Assembly: GCA_035649495.1 (NCBI GenBank) | Contig: DASRJL010000147.1 | Span: 1 to 64,000, forward strand | Direction of reading: 5' to 3' | DNA length: 64,000 bases | Origin: SG8-41 sp035649495 | Lineage (GTDB): Bacteria; Pseudomonadota; Gammaproteobacteria; Burkholderiales; SG8-41 | Shown here: one piece after another, positions 26,501 to 34,710 of the stretch | How the letters are laid out: every line of letters starts with the position of its first letter | How positions within the stretch are numbered: the first letter of the stretch is position 1 | Program-made: the position numbers and the translations under genes | The notes under the pieces: model-generated | Told to the model about the DNA's origin: nothing | Databases searched by the model: none | Seen by the model: only the letters and a program-made list of their open reading frames with translations

Positions 26501-27692
26501 TGAGGCGGGCGGCCAGGTTCACCATGTCGCCCATGATCGTGTACTCGCGGCGGCGGGGGCTGCCGACGGAGCCGCAGTACGCGCGCCCGGTAGTGACGCC
26601 GATCGCGGTTTTCAGGCCGAGCTTCTTCAGGCAGGCGCGGAGCGCGAGCGCCGCCTGCAGGCCGCGCGTCGGGTCGTCTTCGTGTGCGAGCGGCGGCAGC
26701 CCCATCACGCCGATGAACGTCACGCCCTTGTCGTCCACGGAGAGTTTGTTGACGCTGCCCTCGTATTGATAGATCGTGGTCTGCAGGTCGTGCATCATGC
26801 GCTGCGCCTCTTCGAGAGGCGTTGCATGCGTGACGCCCGGGAGGTTCACGAAGAGGACGGTGATGCGCCTCAGCTCGGCGAACCACCCCGTGTTCCCGGC
26901 GCCGAGCCGCGCGCGTATCGCCGCCGGTATGTACGGCAGGAGCTGCTGCGCGGCGGGCGGCGTGAGCGGTGGGACCGAGAGCGCCACGGGGGGGATCCCG
27001 GTCGAAAGCGAGGTCAGGAAGGCGGTCCCATCGTGCGTGCGCTCGCCGGAGCCGGTCTCGCCGATGAGCGCCAGCGCTTCACGCGAAATGACGACGTCGC
27101 CCGGTTTCGCATGATGGCCCGCACGGCCCGCCTGCAGGAACGGCTGGCCCGCGATCAGCAGCTCCCAGCGGCCGAACACGCCGCCGACGTGCATGCAGAT
27201 GGCCGATCCCGCGCCGAGGGCGACCTTGAGCTCGAGCTGGGCGCTCGCGCGGCGGGCGAAATCGCGCAATGCCGACTGGACCTCGAGCGCGCACTGCGTC
27301 GCGCGCCGCGTCGCCACCGCAAGCGTCTCGTCCGCCGTGGCCGGCCACAGGGCGAGCATGGCGTCGCCGGCGAACTTCACGATGTCGCCGCCGTGGGCGA
27401 TGATCACCTCGGCCAGGCAGCCGAAGTAATCGCTGATGACCTTCGACAGCTCCTCCATGCCGACGGCGCCGCGCCCGGCGAGCTTCTCCGTCAGCGCCGT
27501 GAATCCGGAAATATCGGCGAACAGGACGGCCGTCTCGATGTTCTCCGTGATCGGCTCGGTGATCGATCCCGTGCTCGTCGCCACGCGGCGTATGATGAGC
27601 GCGGGCACGAAGCTCGTGCCATGTTCTACAACGGGAGAATCAGCGGGGGTATTCATGTCAGCGCGTGATTGTGCACCGGCCGTGGCGCTCAT
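23535..27692 (-). CDS. soluble-adenylyl-cyclase-like protein: two class III cyclase domains, AAA/NTPase, TPR-like C-terminus
   Basis: A giant signalling protein of about 1385 residues from ATG 27692 (ATG 27656 is an alternative; neither has a clear ribosome binding site). Cyclase domain 1 spans about 52-205, with metal Asps D60 (VLFADISGF) and D110 (IVKFAGDAMLALW). Domain 2 spans about 275-415, with K316 in VNKLSVDDKG and N392/R396 in VNLAARLM. So the two halves supply complementary catalytic residues. A P-loop GEAGIGKS lies at 488-495. The long remainder looks like TPR/alpha-solenoid repeats. Order and motifs match mammalian ADCY10 and bacterial relatives, which make cAMP and respond to bicarbonate. 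Confidence 0.9.
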   Translation of the reverse strand: MSATAGAQSRADMNTPADSPVVEHGTSFVPALIIRRVATSTGSITEPITENIETAVLFADISGFTALTEKLAGRGAVGMEELSKVISDYFGCLAEVIIAHGGDIVKFAGDAMLALWPATADETLAVATRRATQCALEVQSALRDFARRASAQLELKVALGAGSAICMHVGGVFGRWELLIAGQPFLQAGRAGHHAKPGDVVISREALALIGETGSGERTHDGTAFLTSLSTGIPPVALSVPPLTPPAAQQLLPYIPAAIRARLGAGNTGWFAELRRITVLFVNLPGVTHATPLEEAQRMMHDLQTTIYQYEGSVNKLSVDDKGVTFIGVMGLPPLAHEDDPTRGLQAALALRACLKKLGLKTAIGVTTGRAYCGSVGSPRRREYTIMGDMVNLAARLMQAAPDSILCDAPTYDAAPEAFAFEKLEPIRVKGKAEPIQVYRPLEQALATVTRRRSEHAIVGRHAELATLTAQLQVLSAGGAGAIVMIEGEAGIGKSRLLEEIENYARAAGVRAAVGAADSIERSTPYHAWRGVFSTLLGLDQVTEPQARRDHVLSLLAPAPELSRLAPLLNVVFPLDLPENEITAQMKGELRADNTHDLLLGILRHTASPLLIIIEDAHWKDSASWAFTRLVARDVRSLLLVIATRPIPPPVPIEYGYIIMTPGAVKITLDLLAPEEAIALACRRLGIETLPEPVARMIGEKAGGNPFFTEEMAYALRDAGHIIIDKGQCRIAPGIDVQALSMPDTVEGVVSERIDRLTPEQQLSLKVASVVGRTFLERLLLSVHPVEAERPNIGEHLDVLKIVDLAQVETVAPERLYIFKHIITQQVAYNLMLFAQRRELHRAIAVWYESEYAADLAPWYPTLAHHYTKAEDSAKAIGYLEQAGMRAVASYANDEAISFFNQAMALDEKTPGLSDPVRRALWNEQLGEAYYALGRQDESREHLNRALTLMGRPPPGPLWQHFTRLMKAVVVQTLHRLFPGRFVKEPGPHSRLLLDASRANERLCQIYYMENALVQSMSGAVTALNLAEEAGASPELARSYGNVIVTTAIMLLFPLSDMYERLAIATGKAVGHLPSLAYIYELVGLYHAGAGHWREAEAAMVESIARAESIGDRRRWDEAAFLAAVSCHRHGRLVEARKRYEEIYAVGRRRGIVQVQLWGLAGRMALSLAMGGDTEARGLLEALLAEHGDRPNAIARADAILAFGTMAQAHVRAGDVREARLAAERVVRFIEQSITCSYYLLAGYHGLGETLTTLFAMRRAEGAEAERGMLKTTLATFRMFAFMYPTARPMSYIWHGAYARIDGRTRRARRYFVKSLDWATRLDMPYALAIAHREIARLDEPGTPARQEHIDRARALFKECGAVKDAERLEDMFRVIEAELVAPVS

Positions 27693-27725
27693 GGTAGCGC
27701 GATCGCGCCCGTGGAGGATGTCACG

Positions 27726-28856
27726 GTGAGCTACGAAACACCTTATGCGGGGCTGAAGGTCCTGGATCTGAGCCAGGGCGTCGCCGGCCCCTACGCCGCG
27801 ATGCTGCTCGCGCAATACGGCGCCGATGTGGTGAAGGTCGAGCCGTACGAGGGCGACTGGTCGCGCATGCTGGGCGTGCGCTACGGCGACCACACGGCGT
27901 TTTCCATAGGCAGCAACCTCGGCAAGCGCGCGATCGCGGTGGACTTGAAGACGACCGAGGGACGCGAGATCGTGAACCGGCTCGCCCGGAACGCGGACGT
28001 CTTCCTCGAGAGCTTCCGGCCGGGCGTGGCCGCGCGGCTGGGGGTGGGTTACGAGGCGATCGCGGCCCTGAGCCCTCGCGTCATCTATGTATCGATATCC
28101 GGCTTCGGACAGACGGGGCCCGAAAGCGCGCGGCCGGCCATGGATCCGATCCTCCAGGCCTTTACCGGCCTGATAGCCACGAACCGCGGCCCGGACGGAA
28201 TTCCGCATCGCGTGCAGCCGATCCTGATGGACATGTCCACTGCGCTCTGCACGTTTCAGGCTCTTGCGACGACGCTGCACGCGCGCGGCAGCGAGGCGCG
28301 CGGACGCTATCTCGACGTGAGCCTTATCCAGGCGGGAGCGGCGGTTCAGTTCGTCCACATGACGGCTCACTACCTGGAGCGGGGCAACGTACGGCCGGGT
28401 CTGTCACCGGGAGGGAACTGGAAGACGGCCGACGGCTGGATGTACGCGAGCATCCTGCACGACAGCGACTTCGGCAAGCTCTGCGACGCGCTCGAGGTGC
28501 CGCATCTCAAGGACGAGGCCCGCTACGCGACAAGCGACCTGCGCCACCAGCACGCCGCCACCCTGACGCCTGCGCTGCAGGCGGCGTTTGCCGCCAGGAC
28601 GATGGCGGAGCTCGGACGGAGGCTCAAGGCCGCGGGCATCATGCACGCGCGCGTGAACACCTATAGCGAGTTCCTCGAGGAACCGCACGTGGAGGCGTCT
28701 GGAATCGTCACCTGGATCGACCAACCGGGCGTGGGAAGGGTGCCTTTCCCGCGCGTGCCGGGTCTCAAGCCTCCGGCAACCGGCACACGGCTGGGGACGT
28801 CACCGGCTATCGATCAGCACCGCAAGGAGATACTTGCGGAGATCGGACTGGCGTAG
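27726..28856 (+). CDS. CaiB/BaiF family CoA transferase
   Basis: A 376-residue class III CoA transferase that moves CoA between carboxylic acids. Start GTG 27726 follows GGAGGATGTCACG. GLKVLDLSQGVAGPYAAMLL opens the family fold. ADVVKVEPYEGDWSR is the CoA-binding block. SISGFGQTGPESARPAMDP ends with D140, the expected catalytic Asp that forms the acyl-enzyme anhydride. The donor and acceptor acids are not evident. It diverges from the cyclase gene with 33 bases between the starts, so both promoters must overlap neighbouring coding sequence or lie in that gap. Confidence 0.93.
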   Translation: MSYETPYAGLKVLDLSQGVAGPYAAMLLAQYGADVVKVEPYEGDWSRMLGVRYGDHTAFSIGSNLGKRAIAVDLKTTEGREIVNRLARNADVFLESFRPGVAARLGVGYEAIAALSPRVIYVSISGFGQTGPESARPAMDPILQAFTGLIATNRGPDGIPHRVQPILMDMSTALCTFQALATTLHARGSEARGRYLDVSLIQAGAAVQFVHMTAHYLERGNVRPGLSPGGNWKTADGWMYASILHDSDFGKLCDALEVPHLKDEARYATSDLRHQHAATLTPALQAAFAARTMAELGRRLKAAGIMHARVNTYSEFLEEPHVEASGIVTWIDQPGVGRVPFPRVPGLKPPATGTRLGTSPAIDQHRKEILAEIGLA

Positions 28857-28864
28857 TCGGGGCG

Positions 28865-28892
28865 GCTATGAGCTATGAGGAGTGAGCTGTGA
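28865..28892. repeat. 7-base repeat array at a gene start
   Basis: Units GCTATGA, GCTATGA, GGAGTGA, GCTGTGA at exact 7-base spacing between the CoA transferase stop and the next gene. The last unit carries the GTG start codon (28889) of the following hydrolase gene. Confidence 0.8.
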
Positions 28893-29722
28893 GCCGCGCG
28901 CTGTTGTCCTTGGCGATCCTGGCGGTGAGGTTCTTTTCTTCCCTGGCGGCTTTGGCGGTCCTGGCGGGTTCGCCTTCGTCTGTCCACGCTCAGACCGGCT
29001 CCATCGGCATCGTCATCATGCACGGCAAGGGCGGGCTGCCGACGGGCCTGGTGGCGGGTCTTGCGCGGAACCTCGAAGGCAGGGGCTATCTGGTCGCCAA
29101 CCTGGAGATGCCATGGTCCGGAAATCGGAACTATGACGTGCCCGTCGCCAGGGGCGAGGAAGAGGTCGCAGCGGCTGTCGCCGGCCTGCGCGTCAAGGGG
29201 GCGACGAAGGTATTCGTTGCCGGGCATAGCCAGGGCGGCGTGTTTGCGTTGTACCTGGCAGGCAGGCTGACCGTCGATGGCACCATCTGCATCGCGCCGG
29301 GCGGCAATGTCGACCACTACTTCTTCTGGCCGAAAGTCAGGGATGGCCTTGCCCGCGCCCGTCAGCTCGTCGGGGAGGGCAAAGGCAGTGAGCCTGCGCC
29401 GCTCGACGACTTCGAGGGCGCCAGGGGCTCGTACCAGGTCGTCGCCGTTCCCGCGGCGTACGTGACCTGGTTCGACCCGGATGGCGCCATGAACATGGAG
29501 CGGGCGGCACGCGCCGTGCGTCAGGCGGCCCCGGTGCTGTGGATCGTCCCGCAGCGCGAGGTTCCCGGAATGCGCAAAACCAACATACCCACGTTCCGGT
29601 CGCTGCCTGCCCATCCCCTGACCCGGCTTTACGAGCCCGACTCGGACCACCGCGGAGCGCCGGGCGCGTCGGTAGACGAAATAGCGCGCTGGACGAGCGA
29701 AGTAGCGGCGTCCTTACGCTAG
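28889..29722 (+). CDS. secreted alpha/beta hydrolase
   Basis: A 277-residue exported hydrolase. The start GTG 28889 lies inside a 7-base repeat, with GGAG in that array as possible ribosome binding site. The signal peptide is encoded partly by a 9-base repeat (28941-28967: CCCTGGCGG, CTTTGGCGG, TCCTGGCGG), giving SLAALAVLAG. IGIVIMHGKGGLP is the oxyanion-side strand and VFVAGHSQGGVFAL carries the nucleophile Ser. A catalytic His is likely in DSDHRGAPGAS near the end. The substrate is unknown; it is probably a periplasmic esterase or amidase. Confidence 0.82.
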   Translation: MSRALLSLAILAVRFFSSLAALAVLAGSPSSVHAQTGSIGIVIMHGKGGLPTGLVAGLARNLEGRGYLVANLEMPWSGNRNYDVPVARGEEEVAAAVAGLRVKGATKVFVAGHSQGGVFALYLAGRLTVDGTICIAPGGNVDHYFFWPKVRDGLARARQLVGEGKGSEPAPLDDFEGARGSYQVVAVPAAYVTWFDPDGAMNMERAARAVRQAAPVLWIVPQREVPGMRKTNIPTFRSLPAHPLTRLYEPDSDHRGAPGASVDEIARWTSEVAASLR

Positions 29723-29779
29723 CAGAGGACGGACAAGGTGCTCCGACCAGTCGTTTCGGAAAACACCTATAATGCCGGA

Positions 29780-30019
29780 ATGAACCAACCGGACCCGAAT
29801 TCCCCGCGCAGCCGCCTGCAGGCGCTCCTGGCTATCCCGGAGCGGCAGCGGACGGACGCGCAATGGGACGAAATCAACGAGCTGGAGATTCTCCTGGCGC
29901 CCGAAAACCGGCAGGGAGCTCCCATGCCCCGGAGCCGGCAGGATGCCGCGGCCGCAGCGGCTCGTCCTGTCCATCCCAAGCAGAATCGCTGGTCGCGCGG
30001 CCGCAAGCGGGGCAGATAG
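29780..30019 (+). CDS. small basic hypothetical protein
   Basis: A 79-residue protein starting MNQPDPNSPRSRLQALLAIP. The middle (ERQRTDAQWDEINELEILLA) is a charged helix; the C-terminus (PKQNRWSRGRKRGR) is strongly basic and probably binds nucleic acid. A perfect TATAAT sits at 29768-29773, only six bases before the ATG, with no good -35. If it is a promoter, the message would be leaderless. The reading is supported by the helix composition, but I know no function. Confidence 0.5.
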   Translation: MNQPDPNSPRSRLQALLAIPERQRTDAQWDEINELEILLAPENRQGAPMPRSRQDAAAAAARPVHPKQNRWSRGRKRGR

Positions 30020-30072
30020 TCGGCGCGTAGCGTCTTCCGGTGAGCGGCGCGCCACTCTCGGGGGGAGGGGAA

Positions 30073-32220
30073 ATGTCGAGCACGCTACCCGTACGGCGTC
30101 TTGCATGCGCTTGCCTGGTCGCAGCGCTGGCAGGATCTCTCGCCGCCTGGACCCCGCAGGCCGCGGCGCGTGTAACCCGCATCGTCATCGACACCCGGGT
30201 TACGCCGGCCTTCCCGTTCAGCGAGGGCGGCGGACACCAGGCCTTCGGAGCGGCCGGACTCTACGAGACCATCGCGGGCCGCGCCTTCGGCGAGCTGGAT
30301 CCGGCCGATCCCCGCAACGCGATCATCCAGGACATCACGCTCGCGCCGAGAAACGCGAACGGCAGAGTCGAGTACGTAGCGAGCTTCTACCTCGTCAAGC
30401 CGGTCGACATGGCAAAGGCGAGCGGGCTCATGTGGCACGACGTGCCGAACCGCGGCCGGCGGGTCACCATCCCCGCGGCGGAGCGCAGCGCAGGAGACGT
30501 CGGACTCTCCAGCGGCTGGCAGGGTGACAACGCCGGCAACACGGTCCCGGGCATCGCCAACGACTGGGTGACCGTGCCGGTCGCGAAGAATCCCGACGGC
30601 TCGCCGATCACCGGGCAGGTGCTTGCCCGTATCGTGAATCGCAGCGGCCCGGAATCGCAGCCTCTAATCGTCCAGACCAACCCGCTGCCGTACAAGCCGC
30701 TCACGCTCGATACCGCGCGCGCCACACTGGTCACGCACGCGCACGAAACGGTCGACGGCATCGTGAAGGGCGTGAACCGGGTGCCCACCTCGGACTGGGC
30801 ATGGGCGAAGTGCGGCGGGGCGCACCCGCCGTTTCCGGGCACGCCCGATGCCGGGCACATCTGCCTCAAGAACGGCTTCGATCCGAAGCTGCTCTACCAG
30901 GTGGTATTCACGGCCCGGGACCCGTACGTGCTGGGAGCAGGCTTTGCCGCGTTCCGGGACGTCGGCTCGTTCTTCAAGCACGCGAAGCAGGACGACTTCG
31001 GAACTCCCAACCCGCTCGCGGAAGGCGGCGGCATCCGGTGGTCCATCACGCGCGGCAGATCGCAATCGGGCAATTTCGTGCGGGGCTTTCTGCACCTGGG
31101 CTTCAACCAGGACGAGGCCGGCCGCCAGGTCTACGACGGCGCGTGGCCCATCATCGCGGGGCGGCGCATCGGCATGAATTTCCGGTGGGCGCAGCCCGAC
31201 GGCGTGCTGGAGCTGTACCAGGCCGGCAGCGAGGGGCCGCAGTGGTGGGTGTCCTGGCCCGACAAGGTGCGCGGTTTGCCGGCGCGAAGCATACTGGACC
31301 GCTGCAGCGCTACGAAGACGTGCCCGAAGATCATCGAGCATTTCGGCTCCGCGGAAGTGTGGGGCCTCAAGCTCACGCCGGAATGGGTCGGCACGGCCGC
31401 GGACGCCGACATCCCGCTCCCCGACAACGTGCGACGCTACTACATTCCCGGTTCCGCGCACGGCGGGGGCGCGGGGGGCTTCAATTCCAGTCTCGCCGGC
31501 ACGACTCTTCCGCCGCCGGATTGCCCGGGAAATAATTTCGGCACCGCGGTGCTGAATGCGAACCCGCTGCCGCACGACCAGACCTACAACGCGCTGCGCT
31601 TCCATTTCCGCAATTGGGTCGTGAGCGGCACGCCGCCGCCCGCGAGCCGCTACCCGACGCTGGCGGAAAAGCAGCTCGTCGATCCGACGCGAGAAGCCAT
31701 GGGATTTCCGGCGCTTCCGGGCCTGCCGTCCGCGGTGCCCGGCAACTTCATCATGCCCGTGCTGGATTACGATTTCGGTCCCGATTTCAACTACAGCGAC
31801 GGCTCCGGGGTGCCCACAGTGGTGCCGCCGAAGATCAAGCGGGTCATTAAGATGCTGGTGCCGAAGGTGGACGCGGACGGCAACGAGATGGGCGGCGTGC
31901 CCGTCGTGCTGCGCGATGCGCCGCTCGGCACCTACCTCGGCTGGAACGTCACGGCCGGCGGCGCGCGCCCGTTCCACGAGGGACAGATCTGCAACTACAT
32001 GGGCGGCATGATTCCGTTCGCGCGCACGCGGGCGGAGCGCCTGTCCACGAACGATCCGCGGCTGTCGCTGGAAGAGCGCTACGGCAATCACGCCGGCTAC
32101 CTCAAGGCGGTGCGGGCGGCGGCCGAGAACGCGATACGGCAGGGGTTTCTGCTGCAGGCCGATGCCGATGCGCTGATCAGGCAGGCGGCCCAGAGCAATG
32201 TTCTAAAGGGTGATGAATAG
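30073..32220 (+). CDS. exported alpha/beta hydrolase domain protein (PF20091-like)
   Basis: A 715-residue secreted protein. ATG 30073 follows GGGGGAGGGGAA and begins a signal peptide ending PQAAA. RIVIDTRVTPAFPFSEGG and YETIAGRAFGELDPADPRN are typical of the large alpha/beta hydrolase domain family PF20091. The nucleophile is probably the Ser in TRGRSQSGNFVRGFL, and a late RPFHEGQICN could carry further active residues. Eight or more Cys residues suggest disulfides. The substrate is unknown; members occur in catabolic regions of Burkholderiales and sphingomonads. Confidence 0.85.
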   Translation: MSSTLPVRRLACACLVAALAGSLAAWTPQAAARVTRIVIDTRVTPAFPFSEGGGHQAFGAAGLYETIAGRAFGELDPADPRNAIIQDITLAPRNANGRVEYVASFYLVKPVDMAKASGLMWHDVPNRGRRVTIPAAERSAGDVGLSSGWQGDNAGNTVPGIANDWVTVPVAKNPDGSPITGQVLARIVNRSGPESQPLIVQTNPLPYKPLTLDTARATLVTHAHETVDGIVKGVNRVPTSDWAWAKCGGAHPPFPGTPDAGHICLKNGFDPKLLYQVVFTARDPYVLGAGFAAFRDVGSFFKHAKQDDFGTPNPLAEGGGIRWSITRGRSQSGNFVRGFLHLGFNQDEAGRQVYDGAWPIIAGRRIGMNFRWAQPDGVLELYQAGSEGPQWWVSWPDKVRGLPARSILDRCSATKTCPKIIEHFGSAEVWGLKLTPEWVGTAADADIPLPDNVRRYYIPGSAHGGGAGGFNSSLAGTTLPPPDCPGNNFGTAVLNANPLPHDQTYNALRFHFRNWVVSGTPPPASRYPTLAEKQLVDPTREAMGFPALPGLPSAVPGNFIMPVLDYDFGPDFNYSDGSGVPTVVPPKIKRVIKMLVPKVDADGNEMGGVPVVLRDAPLGTYLGWNVTAGGARPFHEGQICNYMGGMIPFARTRAERLSTNDPRLSLEERYGNHAGYLKAVRAAAENAIRQGFLLQADADALIRQAAQSNVLKGDE

Positions 32221-32242
32221 TAGTGATGAGAAAGTGATGAGT

Positions 32243-32292
32243 ACTGGTGATGGGTTCATCACTATTTTTCATCACCATCATCCATCACCAGT
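32243..32292. terminator. inverted repeat after the large hydrolase gene
   Basis: ACTGGTGATGG at 32243-32253 is the exact reverse complement of 32282-32292. The loop contains a short T-run. The arms lie within a field of GTGATGN and CATCACC repeats (32222-32306). It could stop transcription before the monooxygenase gene. Confidence 0.45.
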
Positions 32293-32322
32293 TCCCATCA
32301 CCCCTCAGCAACTCCGCCAGGC

Positions 32323-33882
32323 ATGGGCACCGACGTCCTGATCGTCGGCGCCGGACCGACCGGTCTGATGCTCGCCAACCAGCTCGCCCGGCGCGGCGTG
32401 CACCCGCTGATCGTCGATCGGCATTCCGGACCCGCGCAGCAGACGCGCGCCATGGCCGTGCACGCGCGCACGCTCGAGATCTACTCGAGTTTGGGCATCT
32501 CCGAGCGCGCGCTCGATCTTGGCAAGCGCGGCAACGGCGCCAACATGTGGGCGGAAGGGCGATGGATGGCGCGCATCCCGCTGGGCGACATCGGGAAGGG
32601 CGTCAGTCCGTTTCCCTTCGTGCTCATGCTGGGGCAGGACGAAAACGAGCGAATACTGGGTGATCGCCTGCGCGGGCTGGGCGTGGACGTGCAGTGGAAC
32701 ACGGAGCTGACCGCTTTGCGGCAGGAGCGCGAGCAGGTCACGGCAACGCTCAGGCAGCCCGACGGCACGGAGCGCAGGATCACCGCGGCGTTCGTCGGGG
32801 GCTGCGATGGATCGCGCAGCGCCGTGCGCGAGCTCTCCGGCATCACGTTTCCCGGCGCCCCGTACGAGCACGTTTTTTTCGTCGCCGATACCGAAGCGGC
32901 CGGGCGCATGGTGCCGGACGAGCTGAACGTCTACCTGTGGCGCGACGGCTTCCACCTGTTCTTTCCGATGCGCGGGACGGATCGCTGGCGCGTCATCGGC
33001 ATCCTGCCCAGGTCCCTGAGGGGACGGGACGATCTCGCGTTCGATGAAGTGATTCCCGCGGTGCGTCGGGAGGCGGGCACGGAACTCGCGTTCAAGTCGT
33101 GCGACTGGTTCTCGACCTACCGCATCCATCACCGCTGCGCCGTGCGGTTTCGCGACCGCCGTTGTTTCCTGCTGGGAGACGCCGCGCACGTGCACAGCCC
33201 GATGGGCGGGCAGGGCATGAACACCGGGCTGCAGGACGCGTACAACCTGGCCTGGAAGCTCGCTCTCGTCGTGAACGGGCGCGCGGACGCGGCCCTCCTC
33301 GACACCTACGAGGAGGAGCGCATTCCGGTCGCACAGCGCCTGCTCGGCACCACCGACCGGGCGTTCAGGCTGCTGGTTTCCGACGTCTGGATCGCGGGGA
33401 TTTTCCGCACGAGCCTCTTCCCGCGCCTCGCGGCGTTTGCGATGACAAAGGAACCCGCTCGGCAGCTGGCGTTCCGCACCCTCTCGCAAACCGGTATCAG
33501 CTACCCGCGAAGTTCCCTGTCGCAGGCAATGCCGGATCTGCCCGAAGGCGCGCCGCGCGCGGGCGACCGCTTCCCCTGGCTGACGCTCGAGTTCGGCGGC
33601 GGTCCGGAGGACTTGTTCGAGAGGCTGGACGACACGCGCTTCAACCTGCTCGCGATCGGACAACGCGCGGACGCCGTCGAAACGGCGGGCTACGGCGACC
33701 TTCTGCGCATCCACGCCATAGCCGAGAATCCCGGCAACGCGAAAGAGCTCGCCCGCGTGCATATGACGGGGCCCGCGTACTACCTGCTGCGCCCCGACGG
33801 CCACGTCGGCCTGTGCGGCGGGCGTCTCGAGGCCGGCGCCGTGCATCGCTATCTTTCCGGCCATCACATCAAATCCCGATAG
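32323..33882 (+). CDS. FAD-dependent aromatic monooxygenase (PheA/TfdB / pentachlorophenol monooxygenase type)
   Basis: A 519-residue class A flavin monooxygenase. DVLIVGAGPTGLMLANQLAR binds FAD. VGGCDGSRSAVRELSG is the DG motif joining FAD and NAD(P)H sites. RCFLLGDAAHVHSPMGGQG is the GD motif contacting the FAD ribityl chain. A C-terminal thioredoxin-like segment is present, as in phenol hydroxylases. It probably hydroxylates a phenolic ring using NAD(P)H and oxygen. The preceding gene on the same strand is the large secreted hydrolase, but the 102-base gap contains a hairpin, so they may be separate units. Confidence 0.92.
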   Translation: MGTDVLIVGAGPTGLMLANQLARRGVHPLIVDRHSGPAQQTRAMAVHARTLEIYSSLGISERALDLGKRGNGANMWAEGRWMARIPLGDIGKGVSPFPFVLMLGQDENERILGDRLRGLGVDVQWNTELTALRQEREQVTATLRQPDGTERRITAAFVGGCDGSRSAVRELSGITFPGAPYEHVFFVADTEAAGRMVPDELNVYLWRDGFHLFFPMRGTDRWRVIGILPRSLRGRDDLAFDEVIPAVRREAGTELAFKSCDWFSTYRIHHRCAVRFRDRRCFLLGDAAHVHSPMGGQGMNTGLQDAYNLAWKLALVVNGRADAALLDTYEEERIPVAQRLLGTTDRAFRLLVSDVWIAGIFRTSLFPRLAAFAMTKEPARQLAFRTLSQTGISYPRSSLSQAMPDLPEGAPRAGDRFPWLTLEFGGGPEDLFERLDDTRFNLLAIGQRADAVETAGYGDLLRIHAIAENPGNAKELARVHMTGPAYYLLRPDGHVGLCGGRLEAGAVHRYLSGHHIKSR

Positions 33883-34050
33883 CTCTCCGCGGCGCGCCGG
33901 TCCGGCGCTGCGTTCGACCGCGGGAACTACTCCTTCGTGCCGGGATTCCAACAATCTGGAATCTGCATCACCCCCTGTCGTCTATCGGCGACTGGGCAAG
34001 CAGGTTTTCGCCCGGGACGGGCCGTAGTCGAAGTTCATTGGAGGAGAAGC

Positions 34051-34248
34051 ATGGCCAGGTACGGCAGGTTGGCTGCGAAGAAAGTGAGGAGGGCGATGCA
34101 CGAGCGCAAGCGTGGAACCTTGCACAGCGGGCGCTCGGGCAGGAAGGTGACGAGCAGGAAGCAGGCCATAGCGATCGGCCTGTCAGAGGCGCGCCGGGCG
34201 GGCGGCAAGGTGCCGCGCCGGAACCCCGCCCGCGAGCGGGCCGCGTGA
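34051..34248 (+). CDS. small basic protein, DUF6496-like
   Basis: A 65-residue protein with pI clearly above 11. ATG 34051 follows GGAGGAGAAGC. The core MHERKRGTLHSGRSGRKVTS followed by KQAIAIGLSEARRAGGKVPR is the recurring DUF6496 pattern in proteobacteria. No function is established; binding of nucleic acid is a reasonable inference from the charge. It lies 16 bases before the CBS gene and is probably cotranscribed with it. Confidence 0.75.
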   Translation: MARYGRLAAKKVRRAMHERKRGTLHSGRSGRKVTSRKQAIAIGLSEARRAGGKVPRRNPARERAA

Positions 34249-34264
34249 CAGAAAGGAGTAGACG

Positions 34265-34702
34265 ATGAAGATCCATGAAATCATGACGAAAGAGGTTTTC
34301 GTTGCCGGTCCGACCCAATCCATCCGCGAAGCCGCGCGGATGATGGCCCAGTACGACACGGGGGCGCTGCCGGTAGGCGACGACGACAGGCTCCTGGGAG
34401 TCATCACCGATCGGGACATCGCGGTCCGCGCGGTCGCGCTGGGCAAATCGCTCGACACGCCGGTGAGCGAAGTGATGAGCAGGGAAATCCTCTACTGTTT
34501 CGAGGACGAAGACGTGGAGCACGTCACGCGGAACATGGGGGACAACAAGGTGCGCCGGCTCCCGGTCATGAACCGGCAGAAACGCCTGGTGGGCATAATC
34601 TCGATAGGCGATCTCTCTCACAACGCCCGACCCGCCGTCACAGGCAACGCCGTGGCGGAAATCTCGCAGGCCGGCGGCGCGCACAGCCAGAGCACGCATT
34701 AA
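34265..34702 (+). CDS. CBS domain pair protein
   Basis: A 145-residue cytoplasmic protein of two CBS domains (about residues 7-60 and 70-125). AAAGGAG precedes the ATG. MTKEVFVAGPTQSIREAARM and LLGVITDRDIAVRAVA form the first; VRRLPVMNRQKRLVGIISIG closes the second. Such stand-alone pairs bind adenine nucleotides and act as energy sensors. In a window that also has an adenylyl-cyclase-like gene this is notable, although the two are 6.6 kb apart. Confidence 0.92.
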   Translation: MKIHEIMTKEVFVAGPTQSIREAARMMAQYDTGALPVGDDDRLLGVITDRDIAVRAVALGKSLDTPVSEVMSREILYCFEDEDVEHVTRNMGDNKVRRLPVMNRQKRLVGIISIGDLSHNARPAVTGNAVAEISQAGGAHSQSTH

Positions 34703-34710
34703 AAGCCGTC

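Noticed and set aside
27693..28370. Upstream extension of the cyclase frame to a 1611-residue protein
   Set aside because: The extension lies opposite the CoA transferase gene, has low-complexity composition and no homology. The cyclase domain begins about 50 residues after ATG 27692.
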